From Chloroflexota bacterium (GTDB taxonomy: Bacteria; Chloroflexota; UBA6077; JACCZL01), in assembly GCA_020850535.1 (NCBI GenBank), contig JADZEM010000068.1, positions 62,001 through 126,000 of the forward strand: 64,000 bases of DNA, given 5' to 3'. Below are positions 51,301 to 58,906 of this stretch, piece after piece. Within the stretch, counting starts at the first letter, position 1. Each line of letters opens with the position of its first letter. The position numbers and the translations under genes are program-made. The notes below the pieces were generated by a model, which saw only the letters and a list, made by a program, of their open reading frames with translations, ran no database searches and was not told the DNA's origin.

Positions 51301-53829
51301 CGCGCGGAGGGCTGGTCCTACCTCACGGCGATCGCTTCCTTCTTCAGACCGGACTGGGATCCCACCGCGCAGCAGCGGCTGATCCCGGCGCGCCAACTCG
51401 ACTTCCGCGACGCGACGACCGCGCGGATCTTCGAGGAGACGCACAACCTGGCGAATTGGGTGACCAACTACGACGAGCTGCTCGACCGGCGCCAGTTGAT
51501 CGAGCAGGGCGTTCGGATCATCCGCTACAAGCAGGTCAGTACCCAGGGACGCAACCTGATCATCTCCTCGCGCGCCCCCACCGGGCTGCTGAAGTCGATG
51601 GTGGTGAGCCGCCTGCGAGATCTGCACCTGGGCATCTCGGACGCCGAGCTGTCTGCCCTGGCGGAGCGGTTCATCGGCGACGCGAACGACGTTTCCGGCG
51701 ACATCGTCCTGCGCGCGGCGCAGCGCGGCCGGAGCGCCAGCGAGTTGATAGGCGTCGTGCTCAGCCGGTACCTCGTGCGCCACGAGCTCGGGCGCGACCA
51801 GCATGCGGGGTGGTACTTCCTCGACGACTACGCCGACTGGCTGGGCCAGCAGGAGGAGCACATCGCCGACCTGCTCGCCCTCAGTCCGCGGACAGCGCCT
51901 GACGGCTCCATGAAGCTGCTCACGGTCGTGACCGAGGCGAAGTACATCGATGCCGCGAACCTCGCAGCCAAGCGCAAGGAGTCCCAGAAGCAGCTGCGCG
52001 ACACGCTGCGCCGCGTTTCAGGCGCCGTCATAGAGTCCCCGGCCCGCCTGGATCGCGACGTGTGGCTGGGGCGCCTGTCCGACCTCCTGGTCGACGGCGT
52101 GATCTTCCCGGTCGGCGCGGCGCTGGACCTCCCGGCGTGGCGACGGGCGCTGCGGGAGGGCCGGTGCGCCATCGAGCTGCGCGGGTACTCGCACGTGTTC
52201 GTCTCCGGTCCGTTGGACGCGTCCGACTGCTCGGCACGCGCGCGGCTGCCCGAGGCGAACGACGCGCCGTTCGACGCCTACCAAGAGGTCTTCGGCCGCA
52301 ACCACGTCCGGGAGCTCGTGCTCAGCTACCTACGCGGCGAAGATCCCACGCGGATCCGACGCAACCTAGAGGGCGATGAGTGGGACGGGAGCGGTGCGCC
52401 AGATCGGTTCGCGGACCCAACGCCGGGTCCGAGCGATGCCGGATCGGGCGGCGCCGGTGCGGCCGGGGACATACCACTCGACGGCGGTGATGGTCCGCAG
52501 CCTACGCCGCCGTCGGCGCCCAGTGCCCAGCCCGCGGCAGACGGTGCGGCAGGTGTGGCCGTGCCCACCGCCGGCGCGAGCGACGTGCACGAGGAGCCGC
52601 GACCGGATGCCGCAGCTCCGGCCGTTGAGGCCGAGACGAAGTCCTACACGGGCAGCGCCGACGGGCAGGACGAGCGGTCGCTGTTCCCGGGCGTCGCGCG
52701 CTGGGTGGCGTCTGCCGCGCCTCGGATGGGCGAGAGCGACGAGGACCGTGCCTGGTTACGCCAGGTCGAGCACACAGCTCGGACCGCGCTCCACCAGTTC
52801 CAGTTGCAGGCGAAGCTGCTGCGGAGCGTTCTGACGCCCAATGCTGCCCTGCTCAAGTTCCGGGGCAGCGCCAACCTGACCGTCGATCAGGTGCTGCGCC
52901 GCCGGTCGGAGTTCCTGACGACCTACGGCCTCAACTTGATCGGCGTGCAGCCGGAGCCCGGGGTCGTGTCCCTTTCGATCGCCCGCCCGCGCCGTGAGAT
53001 CGTATCTCTGCGGTCCCTATGGCAGCAGTGGACTCCCGACTGGCGGGACGGGAACGAAACCCTGCTCATCGGCGTCCGCGAGGACGACGGCGAGTTGCTC
53101 GTGCTCTCGCCGGGCGACCTCCATGCGCCGCACTCGCTGATTGCGGGCTCGACGGGCAGCGGCAAGTCCGTTCTGATGCAGAACATCATCCTCAGCATCG
53201 CCGCCACCAACCGCCCGGACCAAGCGCGCATCACGCTCGTGGATCCGAAGCAGGGCGTCGACTACTTCGCCTTTGAGGAGCTGCCGCACCTGGACGGCGG
53301 GATCATCGACCGACAAGAGGACGCGCTCGACCGCATCCGAGCGCTCGTCGACGAGATGGACGCGCGCTACGTTCGCATGCGCCGTGCGCGAGCAACCAAC
53401 TTGCGGCACTACAACCAGCGTGCGATGCCGGAAGATCGGCTGCCGACGCTGTGGCTGATCCACGACGAGTTCGCCGAATGGATGCTCACCGAAGAGTACA
53501 AGCACGAGGTCGCTTCAGCTGTTCAGCGGCTCGGGGTCAAGGCACGCGCGGCTGGCATTCATCTGGTCTTCGCTGCCCAGCGGCCGGAAGTGAACGTGAT
53601 GCCAATGCAGCTCCGCGCTAATCTGGGCAACCGTCTCATCCTGCGCGTCGACTCCGAGGGGACGTCCGAGATCGCCCTCGGGGACAAGGGAGCCGAGCGG
53701 CTGCTGGGCAAGGGACATCTGCTGGCGAAGCTGGAGGGGGTGTCGTCGCTGATCTACGCCCAGGTGCCTTACGCCACGCCCGATGAGATCGATGAGTTGG
53801 TGGAGCTGGTTCGGAGCAGCACTGAATAG
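48328..53829 (+). CDS. sspH: SspH/DndH-like protein with C-terminal FtsK/HerA ATPase
   Basis: An 1833-residue protein. The first about 1350 residues are unique to DndH/SspH-like proteins, with WDRFIFGTPKETHDFLAGF and RRDFRDLNFEAGLYFARRYG in the helical N-terminal third. A low-complexity linker (about 1365-1450) follows. The C-terminal FtsK/HerA-type motor has Walker A IAGSTGSGKSVLMQNIIL (about 1607), LVDPKQGVDYFAF, Walker B LWLIHDEFAEWML (about 1707), and HLVFAAQRPEVNVMP. In Dnd and Ssp systems this ATPase moves along DNA and is needed for restriction of unmodified DNA. It closes the operon. Confidence 0.85.
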   Translation: MTTTVAAGVSRGPDGPDGSQAPAGAATSRLTREDLIGRVAVLHLQQRLTRPDGLTAGNGPPSGTGSVGAIDGTETTGGTARFIIDCLTGAQTAAIARAVLADSDLSAQCDIKLPVGLVDGFGLPPEVLTTERATYFRNAPCPKPALLLANTGDDEEQSLRELTPVGAPDLRADTDLWVQVAGAGLVLTDDEPRWWERALRGLEDLHLASLDRFADYVLRTRTLIDEEGLTVPDALDRALPALGWPKNAGEFSRIAPRARGQAAKWRAQYATVYAKRACFLVKQTPSGVVLTEDELRAAFERVKDDIPEECHEVVGEFIAAPGGWTETSARLAESDWEDIKPLFDGLRRERFNLGKATLEFYGERDPELLTDAEREYLERLSVRRTTEAALDDDRDFYDAHRDELREDRKLKSAWDRFIFGTPKETHDFLAGFVACLEGFSWETPSTRRTLTITCERRFRRDFRDLNFEAGLYFARRYGGLPELFDQKVVWNVGELFNFPELVETWRRRGSLNHSEARAALQLKFIVSLEFETAAGDVDRSAAQFIWRFNPQWVASELANDWERLAAHPLVVCRADREPTSSKGAAQSVDLWNVRTLMAAYGQDRGSLVGMYRPANDLARLWRDNLRQARERALITDATGRRLADLFDGFAQSYGEAIQGFVADGLASALLDRQVRAYGELLDALCREATSDRTRQLLLRPLLQVGTVAVQGGRSTAIVPPWHPLRLAAMGRKARRVAALVRYLIETPQLEFGDPRLFFRELRDELAHPHYPEVALGWEGDQPELLALTDTAGDYTLHESPFAVDAGADDTNENPAEGAGRVAELVRRYLALHPHEQANLSVVLYNCDSSRLPLAVVGKLATLHQDEEDVRCHVVLRHRDPRQLAWLYEQIVDASDADGDAIVASETTRDFMARLRIGISADQAPAPDPRDGCPDDIVFSQDVIARHARLEWYPEDARPADPDTLNPSQWSRRRPVAAGDMKSVVYLTCPVQRAEGWSYLTAIASFFRPDWDPTAQQRLIPARQLDFRDATTARIFEETHNLANWVTNYDELLDRRQLIEQGVRIIRYKQVSTQGRNLIISSRAPTGLLKSMVVSRLRDLHLGISDAELSALAERFIGDANDVSGDIVLRAAQRGRSASELIGVVLSRYLVRHELGRDQHAGWYFLDDYADWLGQQEEHIADLLALSPRTAPDGSMKLLTVVTEAKYIDAANLAAKRKESQKQLRDTLRRVSGAVIESPARLDRDVWLGRLSDLLVDGVIFPVGAALDLPAWRRALREGRCAIELRGYSHVFVSGPLDASDCSARARLPEANDAPFDAYQEVFGRNHVRELVLSYLRGEDPTRIRRNLEGDEWDGSGAPDRFADPTPGPSDAGSGGAGAAGDIPLDGGDGPQPTPPSAPSAQPAADGAAGVAVPTAGASDVHEEPRPDAAAPAVEAETKSYTGSADGQDERSLFPGVARWVASAAPRMGESDEDRAWLRQVEHTARTALHQFQLQAKLLRSVLTPNAALLKFRGSANLTVDQVLRRRSEFLTTYGLNLIGVQPEPGVVSLSIARPRREIVSLRSLWQQWTPDWRDGNETLLIGVREDDGELLVLSPGDLHAPHSLIAGSTGSGKSVLMQNIILSIAATNRPDQARITLVDPKQGVDYFAFEELPHLDGGIIDRQEDALDRIRALVDEMDARYVRMRRARATNLRHYNQRAMPEDRLPTLWLIHDEFAEWMLTEEYKHEVASAVQRLGVKARAAGIHLVFAAQRPEVNVMPMQLRANLGNRLILRVDSEGTSEIALGDKGAERLLGKGHLLAKLEGVSSLIYAQVPYATPDEIDELVELVRSSTE

Positions 53830-54299
53830 GCCGGGAGACAGCGCTTCGCCCGAGATGAGAGGCTCGCTCACGAGCCAAGTCCCGCGCTCCCATTGACCGG
53901 AGGGGGGCGCCGGGAGCATCGCCCCTGGCGTTCCTCCCCCGCCGGGGACGCATAGCTCGTCGGAACACCGGTCTGACTTCGTCAGCGGGCGAGTTCAGTC
54001 ACCCGACTACCGGGAGGCAGAGCGTGCTCCCGGCGGGTTAGCTGCAGCCAGCCGTTTAGGCTTCTGTGCACCCAGCCTGCCCGTCTGTGTCGCGAGGGCT
54101 TAGGTGTCATCCATGCCACGGCCAAATCGCGGCCTCGATGATCAAGCCCTCATCAGTGCCCCCTTCTGCAGCGCCTCGTCTGCTCCGCAGCGAATCTCGC
54201 TACCCGTGCCCCGGCCCCCTCGCTGCCCCCGGCCGTCCGCGAGACCGCACCGGGAGCCCCCGCTCGTAGGCTGTCCTTCAGACACCGCGGGAGGCTGCC
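53830..54299. other. 470-bp intergenic region after the defence operon
   Basis: No credible gene. It contains a 6-bp stem GGCTCG-CTCA-CGAGCC (53861-53876) just after the sspH stop, and a structured stretch at 54002-54037 where CCGGGAG pairs with CTCCCGG inside an outer CCCG/CGGG stem. Neither has a T-run. The boundary returns to very high GC at the next gene. The promoter of the next operon should lie at its right end. Confidence 0.5.
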
Positions 54300-55730
54300 A
54301 TGCCCCAACTTCCGTTCGAGGCTACGTTCTCCATCCCTGCCTTCGCCGGTCGCAGCCGACGTTTCGGCCGACGCCGGGCCCTGCTGGCCGCCGGCTCCGC
54401 CGTCATCGTGCTCGGCGGGGGCGCCGCCTCCTGGGCGTACCTCGCCCCGAACGGGCTCGGGCCCGACGCTGCGCGGCTGGCACTGACCAGCGACCCGCCC
54501 GGTGCAACGGTTGAGGTCGATGGCGTCGGCGGCGGAGCCGCCCCGGTCGAGCTCCTGCTCCCGCCCGGCGAACACCGCGTAACGATCCGTGCACCCGGCT
54601 ACGCCGATGGCGAGTACCGCGTCGCGCTGACCCCGAGCGGGGCCGCGGAGCTGCGCGCCGACCTGTGGCCCCGCGAGCCGCTCCTCCAGCCGCTTCGGCC
54701 GCTCGTGCCGGGCGCCTCAATCGTCGCCGCCGATTTCCTGCCCGACGGCGAGGTCGCGCTCGTGGCGACGCTGCCACCGAACGGCGAGCGACTGGCCTGG
54801 CTGCTCGACGGCGACGGCGGACTGCGTCGAGTCGGCCCGGCCGAGGCCCAGCCCGGCTTGACGATCGCCCCGGACGGCGCGACCGTCGCCTACCTCGCCC
54901 CGACCGCCGGGGGCGCTCCCGGGACCGACGCGCGGCTGGCCGAGGTCACCGTCGCCCCGCCAGGCGGCCCGGCGCGGACGATCTTCGCCCTGCCCCCGGC
55001 GCCGCCGACCGGCGACGCCGACCGCCTGGTCGACCTGGCCTGGGACCCGCGCGGCGACCGACTGCTGGCCATCGTCCGGGGGCGTCCCTCGGCCGGCCTG
55101 CGGAGCCGCCTGCTCTTGCTCGACCCCGATGGTCGGGTGACGGAGCTGGCCGAGCTGCCGAGCGAGGTCGTCGCCGGGTCGTACAGCTGGTCGCCGGACG
55201 GCGCGCGGCTGGCCTTCCTGGCCCGCACCGACGCCGGCGTCGCCCTCTGCATCGTCGCGACCGACGGGGCCGGGGCGCCCCGGTATCTCGCCGACCTCGG
55301 CGGCGACGACCCGCTGCCGTTCCCGCCGCTGGCCTGGTCGCCGGACGGGGCCTACATGGTCTACGCCGCCCAGGACAAGGACGCCGCGACCGGCGGCTGG
55401 CTCTTCAGCCCGCGCGGGCCGGGCCTGTTCGCGGCGGCCGCCGACCGGCCCCGCCCGACCCGGCTTGGCGCGGCCGAGGGACTCGCCCCGGCCTGGCGGC
55501 CGGACGGCCAGCTGGTGACGCTGGCGCGCCCGAAGGGATCGGGTGGGCCGCTCGGGCTGCGGGCGATCGAGCCGGACGGCCGCGTCCGCGAGCTGGTCGA
55601 GCTGCCGCTGCGGACGAGCGGTGCCGTCGCCGCCCGCTGGGATCCCGTCGCCCGGCGGGCCCTGGTCGCAGCCCGAGCCGGCGGGCGGGTCGACCACTGG
55701 CTGCTCGACTTCCGGGGAGGTGCCCGATGA
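54300..55730 (+). CDS. Membrane-anchored PEGA plus WD40-like propeller protein
   Basis: A 476-residue protein with a basic N-terminus, one membrane segment (ALLAAGSAVIVLGGGAASWAYL, about residues 29-50), a PEGA-like domain (LALTSDPPGATVEVDG, then LLPPGEHRVTIRAPGY) and a beta-propeller of PD40-type repeats (WSPDGARLAFLA, WSPDGAYMVYAA, WRPDGQLVTLA). It is exported-facing and likely a structural or peptidoglycan-contact part of the T4SS-like locus. GGGAGG sits six bases before the ATG. Overlaps the following gene (ATGA). Confidence 0.75.
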   Translation: MPQLPFEATFSIPAFAGRSRRFGRRRALLAAGSAVIVLGGGAASWAYLAPNGLGPDAARLALTSDPPGATVEVDGVGGGAAPVELLLPPGEHRVTIRAPGYADGEYRVALTPSGAAELRADLWPREPLLQPLRPLVPGASIVAADFLPDGEVALVATLPPNGERLAWLLDGDGGLRRVGPAEAQPGLTIAPDGATVAYLAPTAGGAPGTDARLAEVTVAPPGGPARTIFALPPAPPTGDADRLVDLAWDPRGDRLLAIVRGRPSAGLRSRLLLLDPDGRVTELAELPSEVVAGSYSWSPDGARLAFLARTDAGVALCIVATDGAGAPRYLADLGGDDPLPFPPLAWSPDGAYMVYAAQDKDAATGGWLFSPRGPGLFAAAADRPRPTRLGAAEGLAPAWRPDGQLVTLARPKGSGGPLGLRAIEPDGRVRELVELPLRTSGAVAARWDPVARRALVAARAGGRVDHWLLDFRGGAR

Positions 55731-56923
55731 GCCGACCCCGCGCGACCCGACCCCTGCTCCTCGTCATGCTCTTGATCCTGGCGACCGCCGCGCTCGGAGC
55801 CCCGCCGGTCGCCCTGGCGCAGCCGGACAACGACAACCGCTCGGCCCGCAACGACAACGCCGACCCGGGCGACGACCCGATCCGGATCGTCGGCGGCACG
55901 ACCGGCCCGGATCCGTTCCTGACGTCCTGGACCGGCTTCCCGATCGTCGGCGAGTTCATCGTCCAGAAGGTCGCGGACGCCGTGGCGTACCTCATCGGCA
56001 AGGTCGTCGAGGGCATGCGCCAGCTCATCGCCGGGCTGCTGGCCGACCCCCGCAACAACTACCTGTTCCGCACGCCCCCGGCCGCGAGCTACGGGCTCCA
56101 ACCGGTCCGCGACTTCCAGGCGATCACCGTCGCCGTCGGCAACGCCCTGCTGGCGCTGCTCCTGGTCGGGGGCGGGTTCGGCGTGATGATCGGCGCCTCG
56201 ACCGGCATCCCCTACCACACCGCCGCCGAGATCCTACCGCGCTTCGTGGTCGGCGCGGTCCTGGTCAACACGGCGACCGCCTGGACCGAGGGGGCGATCC
56301 GCCTCAATAACGCCATCTGCGCCGCGCTCGACCCGCGGTTCCTGCCCGGCTGGGATAGCGCCCCGGTCGTGGACCCGGCCCTCGGGGTCGGCTACCTGAT
56401 CGCGCTCGGCGCGCTGCTCGTCGTCTACTTCGTGGTCGTCCTGCTGCTCTTGATCCACCAGGTCGCGCGGCTGGCGCTGGTGTGCGTGCTCTTGGTCCTG
56501 GCGCCGGTCGGCGTTGCCTGCTGGCTCCTGCCCCAGACCCAGCGCTGGGCCCAGCTCTGGTTCGTGCTCTTCTTCGGGACCGTCTTCTCCCAGGTCGGCC
56601 AGGTCGCGGCGCTCGCCGTCGGGGCGGCCCTCGCGACCGGCATGGGCGTCGCGGGCGAGCAGGCCGGCGGCCCGCCACTGCTCTCCGTGACGATCGGGAT
56701 CGCGAGCGTCCTGCTGGCGATGAAGATGCCGGGCCTCTTCCACGCCTCAGCCGGCGGCCCCTCGCTGCGCACGGTCGCCATCCTCGTCGGCCGTGGGGGC
56801 GCGGGCCGCGCCGTGGGCGCCGCGCTCGGGGGCGGTGGCGGAGGCTCGGGTGGCGGCCGGACGGGCGGCGCGGTGGCCGCGGCGCCGCGCCCGGTCGCCG
56901 CATCCGGCGCGGGCCGACCGTAG
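55727..56923 (+). CDS. VirB6/TrbL-like polytopic membrane protein
   Basis: A 398-residue protein with an N-terminal signal-like segment (LLLVMLLILATAALGAPPVAL) and at least five further hydrophobic segments (LLALLLVGGGFGVMIGAS, YLIALGALLVVYFVVVLLLL, LVCVLLVLAPVGVACWLL, FGTVFSQVGQVAALAVGAAL, and others). The layout and the L-V-L-A-P-V-G segment resemble TrbL/VirB6 channel components of Gram-positive-type conjugation systems. The C-terminus is a long glycine/alanine-rich tail. Family placement rests on topology and neighbours (PrgI, VirB4). Confidence 0.7.
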   Translation: MSRPRATRPLLLVMLLILATAALGAPPVALAQPDNDNRSARNDNADPGDDPIRIVGGTTGPDPFLTSWTGFPIVGEFIVQKVADAVAYLIGKVVEGMRQLIAGLLADPRNNYLFRTPPAASYGLQPVRDFQAITVAVGNALLALLLVGGGFGVMIGASTGIPYHTAAEILPRFVVGAVLVNTATAWTEGAIRLNNAICAALDPRFLPGWDSAPVVDPALGVGYLIALGALLVVYFVVVLLLLIHQVARLALVCVLLVLAPVGVACWLLPQTQRWAQLWFVLFFGTVFSQVGQVAALAVGAALATGMGVAGEQAGGPPLLSVTIGIASVLLAMKMPGLFHASAGGPSLRTVAILVGRGGAGRAVGAALGGGGGGSGGGRTGGAVAAAPRPVAASGAGRP

Positions 56924-56934
56924 GGGGCGCCGCG

Positions 56935-58056
56935 ATGGACGACCTGCGCGCGACCCTCCTCTCCATCACCCTCGGGCGCGGGGCATCACTCGCCCTGGCC
57001 CTCCTGCTCGGCCCGGCCCTGCTGCTGGTCGTGCCGGTCGGGGCCGGCGTCCTGGCCGGGACGTTCGCCCTCCAGGTCCTGCTCGCCGGCCCACCGAACG
57101 GCGGCCCCCCACCGGTCGAGCACTGGGTCCGCGACGGCTCGCCGGTGGCCGGGGAGATCCCGCCGGCCCACCGCGCCGTCATGGAGGCGACGCCGGCCCG
57201 CTGGTGCCCGGGCCTGCCCTGGCAGGTGCTGGCGGCGATCGCCCGCATCGAGTCCGGCTTCGGGCGGAACATGGGCCCCTCGAGCGCCGGGGCGATCGGC
57301 TACATGCAGTTCATGCCGGCCACCTGGGCGGCCTACGGGGTCGACGGCGATGGCGACGGCGACCGCGACCCCTGGGACTACCGGGATGCGATCCCGGCCG
57401 CCGCCCGCTACCTCTGCGCGAGCGGCGCGCCGGGCGATCTGCGCGGGGCCCTCTGGGCCTACAACCACGCCGACTGGTACGTCGCCCAGGTCCTCGAGCA
57501 GGCCCGGGCATACACGGCCGAGCTGCCCCCGGCCGGGGCGCTCGGGCCCGGGCTGCCCGGCCTGCCGGCCCCACCCGGCGCGCTCGCCGCGGTCCCGCGG
57601 GTCGGCCAGGGCGACCCGGCCGAGTACGACGCGCAGTACCCGGTCGGCGTCTGGGCCGCGAGTACCTGCTCGGCGGCCAGCCTGACCGCGGTCGCGCGCG
57701 GCTTCGGCCGGCCCGTCCGGATCGCCGACACGATGCGGCTGATGCCGGGCGCGATCACGACCCGCCTCGGGCTGGTGAGCCGCCCGGCCCTGGTCGGGGC
57801 GGCCCGTGCGCTCGGCTTCCAGGCCGCCGACGACGTGATCGGCTACGAGCACCTGCGGGCCGCGACCTCTGCCGGCCAGCCGGTCCTCGTCGACATCACC
57901 AACGCGACCTTCCCCGAGGGCCACTGGCTGGTGGTGACCGGCGTCGGCGACGACGGGGTCCGGGTGGTCGACTCGGCCGGCACGCGGCTGACGTTCATCG
58001 CCCGCTCGACGTTCGTGCCGTCCTGGAGCGGGCGGGGCATCCGCCTCGTGGCCTGA
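56935..58056 (+). CDS. Lytic transglycosylase (SLT) fused to a C39-like cysteine peptidase
   Basis: A 373-residue protein with one membrane segment (LLLGPALLLVVPVGAGVLAGTF). Its SLT domain (about 85-190) has the catalytic Glu in AAIARIESGFGRNMGPSSAGAIGYMQFMPATW (quoted parts: IARIESGFG, GAIGYMQFMPATW). The C-terminal C39-like domain has Cys in ASTCSAASLTAV (about 244), His in GHWLVVTGVG (about 329) and Asp in VRVVDSAG (about 345). It opens the peptidoglycan for the secretion apparatus. The cysteine domain may cut wall peptides or process a substrate. The fusion is like VirB1-type wall hydrolases of Gram-positive conjugation. Confidence 0.85.
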   Translation: MDDLRATLLSITLGRGASLALALLLGPALLLVVPVGAGVLAGTFALQVLLAGPPNGGPPPVEHWVRDGSPVAGEIPPAHRAVMEATPARWCPGLPWQVLAAIARIESGFGRNMGPSSAGAIGYMQFMPATWAAYGVDGDGDGDRDPWDYRDAIPAAARYLCASGAPGDLRGALWAYNHADWYVAQVLEQARAYTAELPPAGALGPGLPGLPAPPGALAAVPRVGQGDPAEYDAQYPVGVWAASTCSAASLTAVARGFGRPVRIADTMRLMPGAITTRLGLVSRPALVGAARALGFQAADDVIGYEHLRAATSAGQPVLVDITNATFPEGHWLVVTGVGDDGVRVVDSAGTRLTFIARSTFVPSWSGRGIRLVA

Positions 58057-58204
58057 CGGGCGGCGTGGTGGGAGGAGCGAGGGAACGGCGCCCAAAGGGC
58101 ACGACGAGCGGGGGTGGGCGCCCCGCGCGAGCACGACCCAACGGCCCGGCGAGGCGGGGCGGCCCGGGCCAGCCAGACCAGATCACGAGCCCAGGAGGCG
58201 GAGC

Positions 58205-58498
58205 ATGAGCCGCGAGATCGTCCAGGTGGCGCTCCTGCTGCAGCCGACCGACGTCCGGTCGGGCATCACCCAGCTCTTCACGAACCTGCTCAACATCGGC
58301 TTCACGGTCGGCGTCGTCGTCGCCGCCTTCTTCCTGATGTGGGGCGCCTTCCAGTACATGGCGGCCGGCGGCTCGCCGCGCCAGATGGAGGGCGGCAAGC
58401 AGGCGATGGTGAACGCCTTGTTCGGGTTGGCGATCGTCATCCTCGCCCGGGCCGTCGCCGGCGCCGTCGGTCAGGCCCTCGGGGCCGGTGGCGGCTGA
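58205..58498 (+). CDS. VirB2/TrbC-type pilin-like membrane protein
   Basis: A 97-residue protein with two hydrophobic segments: LLNIGFTVGVVVAAFFLMWGAF and ALFGLAIVILARAVAGAVG, separated by the loop QYMAAGGSPRQMEGGKQAM. The loop and the second segment match the VirB2/TrbC-like 'pilin' of PrgI/VirB4-type systems. GGAGGCGGAGC precedes the ATG. It is expected in the membrane as a channel or pilus subunit. It lacks a long signal sequence. Confidence 0.75.
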   Translation: MSREIVQVALLLQPTDVRSGITQLFTNLLNIGFTVGVVVAAFFLMWGAFQYMAAGGSPRQMEGGKQAMVNALFGLAIVILARAVAGAVGQALGAGGG

Positions 58499-58510
58499 GG
58501 GGAGGCAACC

Positions 58511-58906
58511 ATGGCACGCCGACACGAGGTCCCGACCCACCTGAACGTCGAGGACAAGCTGCTGCTCGGCCTCTCGGTCCGGCAGTTCACCGTCCTGCTC
58601 GCCGGCGCGTCCGCCGCCTACGGCATCTGGAGCGGCGCCCCGGACTGGCCCGCGCCGCTCCTCTACGGCCTGGTCGCCGCGGTCGCCCTGACCTCGGCCG
58701 GACTGGCCTTCGTCCGGCCGCTCGGGCGCGGGCTCGAGGAGTGGGCGTTCGCGCTGGCGCACTACTGGGCCATGCCGAAGCTGGTGCTCTGGCGGCCGGC
58801 CGAGCCGGACCCGACCGACTGGCGGCCGGCCGGCGCGGACTGGGCGGAGCTCGCCCCGCGGGCCGCCTGGACGGCCCGGGAGCGCGGAACGGGAGGCCCG
58901 CGATGA
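58511..58906 (+). CDS. PrgI-family protein (VirB3-like)
   Basis: A 131-residue protein starting MARRHEVPTHLNVEDKLLLGL, then two adjacent membrane segments (LLAGASAAYGIWSGAP and GLVAAVALTSAGLAFVRP), then a cytoplasmic tail with WAMPKLVLWRP. PrgI proteins (VirB3-like) always sit just before VirB4, as here; the ATGA overlap confirms coupling. It recruits or anchors the VirB4 ATPase. Confidence 0.85.
   Translation: MARRHEVPTHLNVEDKLLLGLSVRQFTVLLAGASAAYGIWSGAPDWPAPLLYGLVAAVALTSAGLAFVRPLGRGLEEWAFALAHYWAMPKLVLWRPAEPDPTDWRPAGADWAELAPRAAWTARERGTGGPR

Noticed and set aside
31359-53829. BREX, DISARM or classic Dnd interpretation of the island
   Set aside because: No PglZ/BrxC, no DrmA/B/MI-type set, and no DndB/DndD/DndE; DUF4007 plus SspD and SspF/G/H-like genes fit the Ssp type instead.
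44746-53829. SspE-type effector
   Set aside because: None of the genes shows DUF262/DUF1524 features; the effector arm is FGH-like.
53930-54060. Possible third copy of the direct repeat
   Set aside because: Only short matches (GGGG...CTCGTCG and a CTGCAGCCAG-like end) with poor alignment; not counted as a copy.
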